DNA from: Acridotheres tristis
Taxonomy: Eukaryota > Chordata > Aves > Passeriformes > Sturnidae
Direction of reading: 5' to 3'
DNA: 64,000 nucleotides
NCBI GenBank assembly: GCA_037013685.1
Contig: CM072891.1
Coordinates: 16,096,501 to 16,160,500 of the forward strand
The notes under the pieces: generated by a model
Told to the model about the DNA's origin: nothing
What the model saw: only the letters and a program-made list of their open reading frames with translations
Databases searched by the model: none
Part shown: in pieces, positions 50,741 to 59,715 of the stretch
Layout of the letters: the number at the start of each line of letters is the position of its first letter
How positions within the stretch are numbered: position 1 is the first letter of the stretch
Translations under genes and position numbers: made by a program

Positions 50741-51660
50741 GTATGTGAAAAAGAGGTGCAGAATGCAATCGCTGCCACATGAAACCATCCCCTCAAGGTC
50801 ACAGCTGGGAGTGACTTCAGGAGGGACATGTCCTGTTCCAGAGTGCTGATTGACTTTCCAGTGCAGCTCTCACTAGTCTGACTGTTACTGAAGCCTTTGA
50901 AAATATTCCCAAAGCCCCGGGATCATTGTGAGGAAACCCAAAGACCTCGAAGATTTGAGAGGAAAAGCCAAATCCTAAGAATGCAGGACTGCAAGGGATA
51001 TTTCTGGTGCCTAATTGCCATTCCCACTGTTGTAGGTAACCTTGTCAGACAAAGTCTGAAAGGGACAGGAGCTCCCAGAGTGATTCCACTTAGTTTCCAG
51101 AGAAGACACAAGGCCTTTTCCCAGCCTCCTCCAGCCCTCCTTACATCACAGAAACCGTGGTTCTGCAGGTATCCTCACGTAGCCTCCTGTTGTGCAAGTG
51201 TTCCTTCCACATCCAGGGCTCCCACAGTGGCAGAAGATGCTGGAAGTCTCCGTGTAGGGCATATTTTGCCTTTGGGGGCAGACAGCTCCATGGTGTGGAT
51301 ATTGCATACATCTGTATTTGGAGAAAGTCAGGGAAATGAAATAAACAAAGTACTGGGGTTCCATGGATTATTTTCTTTAGGTACCTAGTGACAGGTTTAG
51401 CAATCCACCACACACATTCACCCAAGTCCTGGTGGGTTATGTTTTGTTCTCCTCCTGCTGCCTCCCAAGGAGCTCTCAGCTGGATTCTCCAGAGCATGCC
51501 AGTTCCCGGGAAGGATGCCCTGGGAAGAATACCTGCTCCAGTCCTTTGCAGCTGGAAGTGGGCAGCCACTGTGGGCCTGGTGGGCACTGGTGGAGCTTTG
51601 GCCTTTGCAGCTGGGCAAAACTTTCAGAGAGCCCTGATCTCACCATACTTCACCTTAGAA
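50741..51660. other. GC-raised block of unknown nature
   Basis: Composition is clearly richer in G and C than either flank. Overlapping frames open on both strands (plus 50897-51388, 163 codons; minus 51141-51587, 148 codons; plus 51388-51690, 100 codons). None has a recognisable domain, and mutual overlap suggests stop-poor composition rather than coding. It ends sharply at AT-rich sequence near 51670. An unrecognised old repeat or ERV interior is the likeliest explanation. Confidence 0.4.
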
Positions 51661-52270
51661 TCACCTAAGGAGGCTTTTAATAATGTCTAATTACAGGTTG
51701 TATTTTTTCTTTTCATAGTTATCAAGGTGGAAAAGGAGCACCATACCCTTGCAGATATAGAAAAACTGAGCTAGTCCTTCTTGAGCTCCTGTGGCTACTG
51801 AACATCTCATGCCTTTCAGGAATTGGAATTGTTTCTGCTGTTTTGATCAAATGTTCAAATGCTACCAAAAACATATGTGCAACATTTGATGCCTTTCTCT
51901 ATTAGCGAATTGAAGTAGCAATGCCCAATAAAACTTGAGTATTGATAAAGTTAAGGGGACACTGATTTTAGCAGCTCATTGGTAGTTTAAATGACAGATC
52001 AAAACAGAGAGAACAGAGAGAACAGGCAAAATTCATGCTCATAAACTCAGTGGGATACCAGGCTGAAGTTTGTGATTTCAGTGGATTTCCATTTTTGAAG
52101 AACTGAGCCAATGAAGTGGATAATTATCCCAGAATATCCAGAAGAAACTACAGAGGAAATGTAACCCAACTCCAAAACACAAACATCCTAATCATAATTT
52201 AACCATGTAACTAGTGCTGGCAACATTTTCTCACAAACCTGGTGGAAAGGTGACCTACACAACCTGGTAG
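51661..52270. other. unique DNA before LTR copy B
   Basis: No feature recognised apart from a short GAGAGAACAGA repeat near 52006-52024. Confidence 0.55.
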
Positions 52271-52309
52271 TGTTAGTGTTGAAACACATAATGACAGAAT
52301 GTCAGGTGT

Positions 52310-52315
52310 TTTATT
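52310..52315 (-). promoter_or_regulatory. poly(A) signal of LTR copy B
   Basis: AATAAA on the minus strand, equivalent to the signal of copy A. Sequence right after it differs between the copies (copy A has AGCCCCTGCAT, copy B ACACCTGACAT), hinting at sub-families or a small conversion tract. Confidence 0.75.
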
Positions 52316-52382
52316 GAAGAGCTCTGGGAATCAGGGGTGCAAACCCAAATCTGACTCCCACATGGATCCCAGATGGACATGT

Positions 52383-52389
52383 TTTTATA
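52383..52389 (-). promoter_or_regulatory. TATA box of LTR copy B
   Basis: TATAAAA on the minus strand, conserved in copy A. The 24-bp tandem duplication begins about 30 bp upstream of it in the direction of transcription. Confidence 0.7.
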
Positions 52390-52418
52390 CCCTTTTCCTA
52401 TATAACTATATATTAATT

Positions 52419-52466
52419 ATTAAACCCATAGTGTTCTATTGTATTAAACCCATAGTGTTCTATTGT
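52419..52466. repeat. 24-bp tandem duplication in LTR U3
   Basis: Two perfect adjacent 24-bp units (52419-52442 and 52443-52466), each containing AAACCCATAGTGTTCTATTG. Copy A has a single unit at the same place, so the duplication arose in the lineage of copy B. Confidence 0.95.
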
Positions 52467-52526
52467 ATACAATGATCTTATCCAAGCACGAATCCTTGCA
52501 ATTTTCATTAGGCCCCCCAAATATCC

Positions 52527-52585
52527 TTTCTCATGATTCTTGTTATGATTACATTGTTTCTCATGATTCTTATTATGATTTAACA
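52527..52585. repeat. about 30-bp tandem duplication in LTR U3
   Basis: Two adjacent, slightly diverged units start at 52527 and 52557. They share TTTCTCATGATTCTTGTTAT and TTTCTCATGATTCTTATTAT respectively. Copy A has one unit. The mismatches suggest it is older than the 24-bp duplication. Confidence 0.88.
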
Positions 52586-52815
52586 ATAATCATATTCAAT
52601 TACTAAACAATTGTTACATTTAACAATCATATCATTTATCATATGATGATTACACAGGTGTAGCTTCACATGATCTAGAAAAAACAAAGCTCAATATTCG
52701 TTCCCAGGGCCCAGTTCCCTTTCTGGGCTTACCAGACCCAACCTTCCTTTCCACCCCTGAATCTATTGTATGCAATTCCCATGATTTTCAGAAACATTTT
52801 AACCTTATGCTATCA

Positions 52816-53123
52816 GTGGTAGCAAGGACCAAGATGGCAAGCACAGGGTTTGGGTCAGCCAGGAGGAAAGCAAGCAGCCCTGGGAAGCAGCACTGTGTGA
52901 GTCTGTCAGAGAGATCTTCCCCCACTTCTGGCCTAGGCTCTGCTTAGGCTGCAGCCTTGCATGAAGCTAAAGCCTCTTTGGTCTGAGCTCCTGTTGGATC
53001 TCAGGAATCTGGAGTTTTTGAGCTTTCTGTGCTTCCAGGCACAGCACCCCTGGAAAACACTGCTCTGGACCTGAAACCTTGGAGAAGGCTTGGAAATATG
53101 AATAATGAGTTAGAAATCACAAA
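52816..53123. other. spacer between two LTRs
   Basis: GC-moderate sequence between LTR copy B and the next LTR. It could be a remnant of ERV interior preceding a 3' LTR, but no retroviral motif is recognised. Confidence 0.35.
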
Positions 53124-53553
53124 TGTGTAGTGGGTTAGATGTGTGTATTTTCACTGGGTGATGAGTTTTAAATTTGAAGTTTTTATAATATAGTGGTGGT
53201 TATGGAACAAGATAGAGAATTTTAGGTGGTGTCTTTCTCTTTGTTCATCTTCCTTCTTCTACAAGGAACTCAGTTATCTTTGGTTGGTCAGTCTAATGTC
53301 ACTCTAAAGGTCATGGGAATCTATTATTTGGTCAAAAAGATAAATAATGTAAGTGTTAAACGTTTATTGGTTTGTTTAGCTTTAAAAGGCCTTGAAGCAG
53401 GCTCAGCTGGAGCCATTTTTCCCACTTCTAGCAAGGAGCTAGAGGTGCTGTAGTACTTTCTGTAAATTTTGATAAAATACAATAAACATCCAAGTCCAAA
53501 CACAAAAATTGTCTCAACTGCCTTTCTAATAATCCTGGCTCTAAGGGACAACA
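53124..53553 (+). mobile_element. LTR of a second ERV family
   Basis: The segment opens TGTGTAGTGGGTTAG and closes GGGACAACA. In between it carries blocks I associate with a passerine ERV LTR: a TAATATAGTGGTGGTTATGG stretch (53187-53206), GCTTTAAAAGGCCTTGAAG (53380-53398), GGCTCAGCTGGAGCCATTTT (53400-53419) and an AATAAA signal (53481-53486). The order TATA-like region, GC-rich block, AATAAA, CA end fits an LTR on the plus strand. No target-site duplication is evident, so the exact ends are uncertain. The 75-codon frames across it are artefacts. Confidence 0.58.
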
Positions 53554-56379
53554 GATGAAACTAATGACAAACCACTAATAAGTGGTGCAAAGCCCAGCAT
53601 ACACCCTTGCAAGTTCCCTTTCCCCAGCATATATGGAATTTTTCCTTCAGCTTTGCACATTCCTGGCCCTGCAGCATCACTGGGAGCCTTTGCTGGGCTG
53701 AGCACACAGCACAGCTCTGAGCTGAGGAGCCAAAGCAAACTGCAGAGCACTTGGCTCTGAGCTCCTCCAACCCTGCTGCTCAGGAAAGGGGAGTTTTTCT
53801 CTGCTTACTTACATTTCAATCCAATGTCAAGATTTTCTTCTATGCAAAAATATGCTTAACAGCTCCATATCAATCAGTAGCAAGTAAGTACAGCACACTT
53901 AATAGTTATAACTTTTGTCACAGTGAAGAAAATCCAAGAGGTCATTCAACAGCACAGGAGTGATGGCTTGCGCGACTCCAGTTCTGCTTCTGATAATCAG
54001 GCTGTAAAATGGAAAATTGATTAAAAAGGTAAGATATACTGCTCTGGATATTGAAAGTAATATAAAAAAGCTGCAACTTATCTGTTTATAACTGTTTCTG
54101 TATCACAGGGGGTCCCCCTAATGGTTTATGTTTGTGGTGTTGGTCAAATAGTTTATAATATGTACTTTTTTGCTCTGTAAGAGGATAACATTTTCATCTT
54201 GTGCTATTTTTATTGCACTAACTGACCATTAGGTGTTTAAAATCCCTTGTACCAAGACGTGACAGAGCACATCAGTGGTCACTGACCCATCCAGCTGGAG
54301 TAAGAGCAAAGACAGTTTGGAACTTGCACTTCTTTCCCTGGGAGTGATGCAAGCACTGACCCCTCGTTCAGTCCTTGCAAGATCTGGGTGCCCCTTCATC
54401 TCCAAAAGAAGAAAGATTCACGTGGTTTCCTCTAAGGGAAGCATCCTACAAGGGTTCAGTAAAACAGTGGGTACAAAGTGTGACTGAGAGTACAGCCAGG
54501 AACCAGTTCCACAAAAACAGGAGTTACTCTTCTCCTCTTACTCCATCAGGGGGTTTCATACCCTGGGGTAAAAGAGGCTGACATATACTCTGGATTTATG
54601 ATCTGACACTCCCAGGGGGACAGAAACCCACCTGGATGTGAGAGTGAGACTCAGCAGCTGGAAAAGGAGGGTGGGAGAAGCATTGCTGTGGGTCTTTGTC
54701 CCACTGGCAGCAGACCCTGCACCCCCAGCCACTACCGAAATTCTGGGGGGTCATGTGTGCAAAAATATGGGGCTCAGCTGTACATAACAAAACCAGGGAT
54801 TTTTGGGACCCCAATCAAGGAACGGGAAGTAAAATTGAAGGCCAGGAACCTCTGAGACAATAATAAAAGTGTAAACCAATTATTTTGTGACAAAATGATA
54901 AGCAATAAGCTTGTGCCTCTTGAACAGTGTTACTGATTTTTATAGGAAGCATGCCAAATTTTATGGGATACCTGTTTGTGAGGGATATGTGGTGGGCAAG
55001 GGAAGAGTTATATACATGCAACCATACTTTCTAAAAAATAATCATGCCAGATTTCATACTAGATTTGCTTTCCCAAGTCCATTTCTGGTTTATATTTTTA
55101 TCATCAGGGTTAGTCTTAGTAAATCCAGGCATAATATTGGTTTGTAGGCCTGAAATTGTTTCGACTCTCTTATCTCTGCTTCATTTTCTGCTTTCTTTTT
55201 CACCTGATGTACTTTTAGATACCTTTGATTTAGAAACATCCAAAAAACTGTTGTCTTCTTCCCTCAGGTGAGAGAGATTAGCCAAGTATTTTAGTGTAGT
55301 TATTATAAATATGTCTATACTTCCAGAGGAAAACACTAACAATTAGAGGGAAAGTAACTTACATTCCAAGAACAGTAAAAGTTTTAACCTTTTAATTCTC
55401 CATTATTTTATTACTCTTTAAATGTCACAGATGGAAATCACCAGAGCTGTATCAATTTATCAGATGAAGATATGAGTAGCTGAATTCAATTACTAATAGG
55501 CCTTCTCTGTGCAATCTTGAACCTATAGGTATACATTTATTTATATAGTGATGTATCAGAGAAAGAATTACATAATGGAGCTCTTGAAGAAAACGGTCAC
55601 CCTCACCCAAACTGCAAATAAATTTGTTTTTAAACCCTGCTTTTGAAATAATTTGGACCCCTTGGGGTTCCATGGCATGGGTTTTCCTTTTAGCTTTGTT
55701 GCAGTGAAAGCACACACTCTACCAAGCTGAAATTCTTTAAAACTACCCTGATCCTTTAAATTTATTACTGGTTACTAACAGCTTCCTATGTTTTACTTAC
55801 ATATTTCAAGTTAGAACCAAGTATGCAATATGGAAGAGGTCATATTTTTTAGCTTTTTGCTTTCCTAGATTTATAGTGTGAACTCCTGCATTAAAATAAT
55901 TCATGATGGATAATAGAACCTTAAAGCATATGGCAAAATTAAGTCTTGAGAATGGCAACATGAGTAATTCCATAATAAAAAGATGAGGCTGCCTCCATAG
56001 TACTGACTTTTTAGAATATGCTCTGTCAGCTCACTTATTTATACCAGATAGTAAATTTCATCTTTTCACATGCTTTTTTTTCCCAGTTTTTTATTATAGA
56101 TCTCTTACATCTTAAATATTAACTTGCATTGCTACTTTGTTAAATATATTTTCTGACACCCAAAAAGCTATGGATTAAGCACTGCTATATAGACAGCATA
56201 ATAAAGAATTTTAAGGATACTTGAATAAAATCACCTTTTAAATACAGTAAGAAAACTTTACATCATCAACAATATTATTATTGTTAGAAAAAGAACCTGG
56301 CTTTCAAGATTTGAAAAGACTGCTCTTATTGAGTAACTTTTAACAATGTTCTTTTACAGTGCACTCAAGAGTTTGGACC
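53554..56379. other. unique DNA, no gene seen
   Basis: GC-raised for the first 250 bp (53580-53780), then AT-rich. No exon or repeat family recognised. Overlapping 69-codon minus-strand frames at 53541-53770 show no domain. Confidence 0.55.
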
Positions 56380-57070
56380 ATAAACCTTCCTTCAGATACC
56401 CTGAAGAAAATCAGCTCATCAGACAGTGAGACAGCACTATTTGAACAGCAGTAACATTGTGAGTCCTGTGTTGGAAGGTGTTTTGCCATCACTTGTGATG
56501 ATGGGCACTGCAAACAACTGTGATATTTGGTGAGCCTTAGTTTAGCAGCCCCTTGATGAATTACAACCCATTGCAATCCCATGGGAGACCCAAGCTGGAG
56601 AAGTCTGTTCTTGAAGGACTGCAGCTGATGGAAGTGTGGCCCCTGTCACAGAAGTTCACAGAAGTTTGTGGAGGACTGTTTCCACTGGGATGAGCCCACA
56701 CTGGGCCAGGGAAGGAGCAGCAGCAGAAACAACCTGTGATGAACTGACTTTAACCCCCATTTCCCATCTCCCTGCACTGCTGGGGGACAAGGTACAGCTG
56801 GAAAGGTGGGAGGGGTAGGGGGTAAGTTTTTTTCAAGGTCTTATTTTACTTCTCACTGTCCTGCTCTGATTTTGTTAGCAATAAATTCAATTACTATGTC
56901 TAATTTGAGTTTGGTTTGCCTGTGATAGTATTTGGTGAGTGATCTCTCTGTGTCCTTGTCTTAACCCATGAACCTCTCACTGTAATTTCTCTATCTTGTC
57001 CAGCTGCAGAAGGGAATGACAGAGAGGCTTTGGTGGGTGCCTGGCATCCAGCCAGGTTCAACCCACTACA
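56380..57070 (+). mobile_element. LTR-containing fragment of a third avian ERV family
   Basis: The 3' end reads TTTGGTGAGTGATCTCTCTG (56933-56952), then a TTGTCTTAACCCATGAAC block, TTGTCCAGCTGCAGAAGGG, and the terminus CAGCCAGGTTCAACCCACTACA ending in CA at 57070. These are hallmarks, from memory, of a very common avian ERVL-type LTR. Upstream lie an AATAAA signal (56880-56885), TGTGATGAACTGACTTTAAC (56733-56752), and a repetitive stretch of GGAGAAGTCTGTTC/GGACTGCAGC-type units (about 56595-56670) also typical of that family. The 5' limit is uncertain. No coding domain is seen. Confidence 0.78.
56880..56885 (+). promoter_or_regulatory. poly(A) signal of the third LTR
   Basis: AATAAA lies about 185 bp before the LTR end, in the position usual for this family. 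Confidence 0.65.
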
Positions 57071-59128
57071 GGCTCTTAGGAAAAGAAGTGGTCAGAGACA
57101 TGGAATTAAAACTAAAATATTGTGCCTATTTCTAAAAAATCTATGGATTTTTCTTTAAAACTTAATGTCCTAATGCAGTACAAAACCAAGGATTTGAAAA
57201 TAGTAGAGAAAATTACATTTAGAAAGTGATGGGGAGAATGTTAGATCTCTTGAAATAGAAAAGGAATGAATTTTCCATGAGACACAAATTGAGAATGTCT
57301 CATTACTTTCTCCACATACCTCTCTTTAAGGCATATTTTAGACCCAATATTCTCTGCAATACATAAGGTATAGTGTATTGGCATAACGAGAAGGAAAATG
57401 TATGAAGACATGAACAAAGAAGATTGATATGTTTCTGTCCTCTTTCAGAAGTAGACCAGTATATTTTAAAATCAGAGGAAGATTCAGTATGAAAATGTGC
57501 CCTTCCTACTTCCCTTAACATCACAGAATTACATTTTGGAATCTGATGGGGCTCCATGGAACTATCAGGTGAATAAGGTGTTATTCAACAGGAGTCAGGG
57601 TGGCAGACTGTGCTCCTCTTCAATTAGTCTAAACAAAGTTCCTGTCTGATCCTGAAACATCGATTTACCCTTAGAAAGTTAAATTAATCATCCTTTATTC
57701 ATACATCTCTATAAAGATACTTTTAATTAGCACATTCCCCCTTGGCTCTTCTCTTCCTTTTAACTTCTCAACATGGTCTTGACGGAACAATTGGTCTTTA
57801 TTAATGTGTGACAGCTCCGAGCTGCAGAGAGCTGTTTGCCAGATGTTTGAACTCTGCTGAACTGCTGTTCACTTGTCAGACTAGCAATGAGGAGTGAACA
57901 AATATCCCACTCTTCAGCCTCCCTCCTGAGCTGACGGAGAATTTCTAACAACTTCAAGGGCCAGAGCCAAAGGATCTGCTCAGAAAGAATAAGGTATGTT
58001 CCTAAAGAGATCAGTGAGCCATGGCTTTTCTAGAAAAGCAACTTTTGTTTTTTATTATCTGCTGTGCATGCCAGTCAAGGGCTGAAACATCAGAGGGACC
58101 CACGCTACAGGGAGTTGCTTCAGAATGACACAGCTTTCACAGATCCTAAGGTTCTTCATGGACTAATAAGTAGAGGAGGGAATAGAAGGAAGGGGGCTAC
58201 TGTAAAGCTTCTCTAAACAGGCGCTTTTGACTCTGAAGATGATCCTATCTGTGAACAGAAGAGGAAGCAAGGTCTTCTGTGAAGTATTTTAGTTTTAATC
58301 CCTTGTTCATAAAGAAGAGAAAGAACATAAGTTTTGTTTCTCCTTTTTGTTGGAGCTCCTTCTTCAGATTTGCCCAGGGGCAAATTAAGCACAAAAGTAG
58401 GCTCCCCAAGTTGCTAAAATGTGTCCCACCAGTTCTGCTAATAAAACATACATATGTACCTTGTGTGTGACCATCTTATTGAAGATCTGCAGTCACTGTG
58501 AGAGCAGAGCTGTCTCCCATCAGGACGTGCTCAGAATCCCAGTCCAGGACAGCCTCTCTGACATCATTTGGCTGCCACCTCCTAGCTAAAAGCACATCTC
58601 CACAAGGACACTTAAAATCACCTCTGTGAGAGCAGTATCTGTAAAACCTGGATGAATTCTTTATATGAGAAGTGTATAGTGTGGTTTGGGTAGTCCCAGT
58701 ACCCGCATTTTATTGCAAAAAGATAAAATATTGTTTGTTCTGTGACCTTAAAAAGCCTCAAGATTGTTAAGTAGACAGAAATAAAAACAGTTCAGTGTCA
58801 TTATTTTGTACCAAATGTACTGCATTACATTGTTTACCCTGCACTGAAGGACTCTTTAGCAGGATTATAGGATGGTTGTTGTACGGGATGTTGTTCATGG
58901 ACCTCTCATGAAGCTATGATTTTCTTTAGTATTCAAATTTTCTTTAGTATTCAGCGGTGATATAAACCCAAAGCAAATAAAATGTGTTCATTATCTTTGC
59001 TAGATTTTTTTCCTCATTTTAAGTATGATTTCACTATAGGTTCCAGATAAGAGAAAGAAGATGGACTAAGAAGTAACAAGTACCTTTTATGCATAACCAA
59101 TAAAAGAAAGAAAAATAAAGGATTAAAA
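57071..59128. other. unique DNA, no gene seen
   Basis: No exon or repeat family recognised. The segment 57750-57960 has balanced composition without low-complexity words and includes a TGACAG core and CAGCTCCGAGCTG, a near-palindrome. It is a weak candidate for a conserved non-coding element. An 18-bp tandem duplication lies at 58919-58954. Confidence 0.55.
58919..58954. repeat. 18-bp tandem duplication
   Basis: Two adjacent units, ATTTTCTTTAGTATTCAA and ATTTTCTTTAGTATTCAG, differ only at the last base. It is a small slippage product. Confidence 0.92.
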
Positions 59129-59164
59129 AACCAACCAAATAAACAAACAAACAAAAAACAACAA
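59129..59164. repeat. A/C-rich (AAAC)n-like tract
   Basis: A short AACC/AAAC-rich low-complexity stretch immediately left of the CR1 fragment. The minus strand reads as GTTT repeats and gives a Phe/Val/Cys/Leu-rich spurious frame (59014-59220). Confidence 0.82.
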
Positions 59165-59715
59165 GGAAACTTATCTCTAACAAGCTTGTTCTTCTTCAAG
59201 GCCCTTTCCCCTTCAAACAAAGTTTAAAGCCCTCTCAATCAGGCCTGCCAACCATGGGCTAGAATATTTTTCCTCCTTTTAGACAAGCAAGCTCCACCTG
59301 TGTCCACAAGTCCTGGTGCCATATAAAATGCTCCATATCTGAAAAAGCCAAGATTTCACTGACAGCACCAGACTTTAGGATACCTCTTGATCATGTGAGT
59401 TCTCTTGCTCCTTTTGGCATTTTTACCTTCCTGCTACCTAAGGGATTGTGGAAAACACCACCTTCAACCAGTCATCCCAGGGCAATTTTTGATTGCCCTA
59501 GGGACTCCTCAACTTCATCATTGTCGACCTAGACACCCAGAAATGGGTATTAATCAGAGACCTTAATCTGCCCAGGGATTCTTCTAGTAAAATCACAAAC
59601 ATTGGGCCCCAGAGAGGCATCAGAAAAACCAAAAATGAAAAATGCAAATAGCCAGGCAATACTTCCAGCCTGCAATACATTGAAAAAACCCCACACATTT
59701 TCTCAGTCCAGCAGA
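59165..59715 (-). mobile_element. CR1-like LINE fragment from the upstream part of the element
   Basis: The plus strand contains antisense blocks that in avian and reptile CR1 lie around the ORF1/ORF2 boundary: AGTTTAAAGCCCTCTC (59221-59236), TCCTCCTTTTAGACAAGC, TTCTCTTGCTCCTTTTGGCA (59400-59419), GGAAAACACCACCTTC (59451-59466) and TCATCATTGTCGACCTAGA (59515-59533). They appear in the correct order. All minus-strand frames are broken. No CR1 3' end is found to its left, unusual for a family that normally loses its 5' end. The match is from memory and diverged. Confidence 0.65.

Larger units (their letters stand above)
52271..52815 (-). mobile_element. solo LTR of an endogenous retrovirus, copy B
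   Basis: This is the same LTR family as 11775-12269 in the opposite orientation, with few substitutions visible. The plus strand starts TGTTAG and ends CTATCA, the complement of copy A's ends. The 50-bp excess over copy A comes from two private tandem duplications, 24 bp (52419-52466) and about 30 bp (52527-52585). TGGTAG occurs directly before the left end (52265-52270) and again one base after the right end (52817-52822), so a six-base target-site duplication is likely. On the minus strand the TATA box (52389-52383) precedes the AATAAA (52315-52310). No internal proviral sequence is recognised beside it. Confidence 0.9.
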
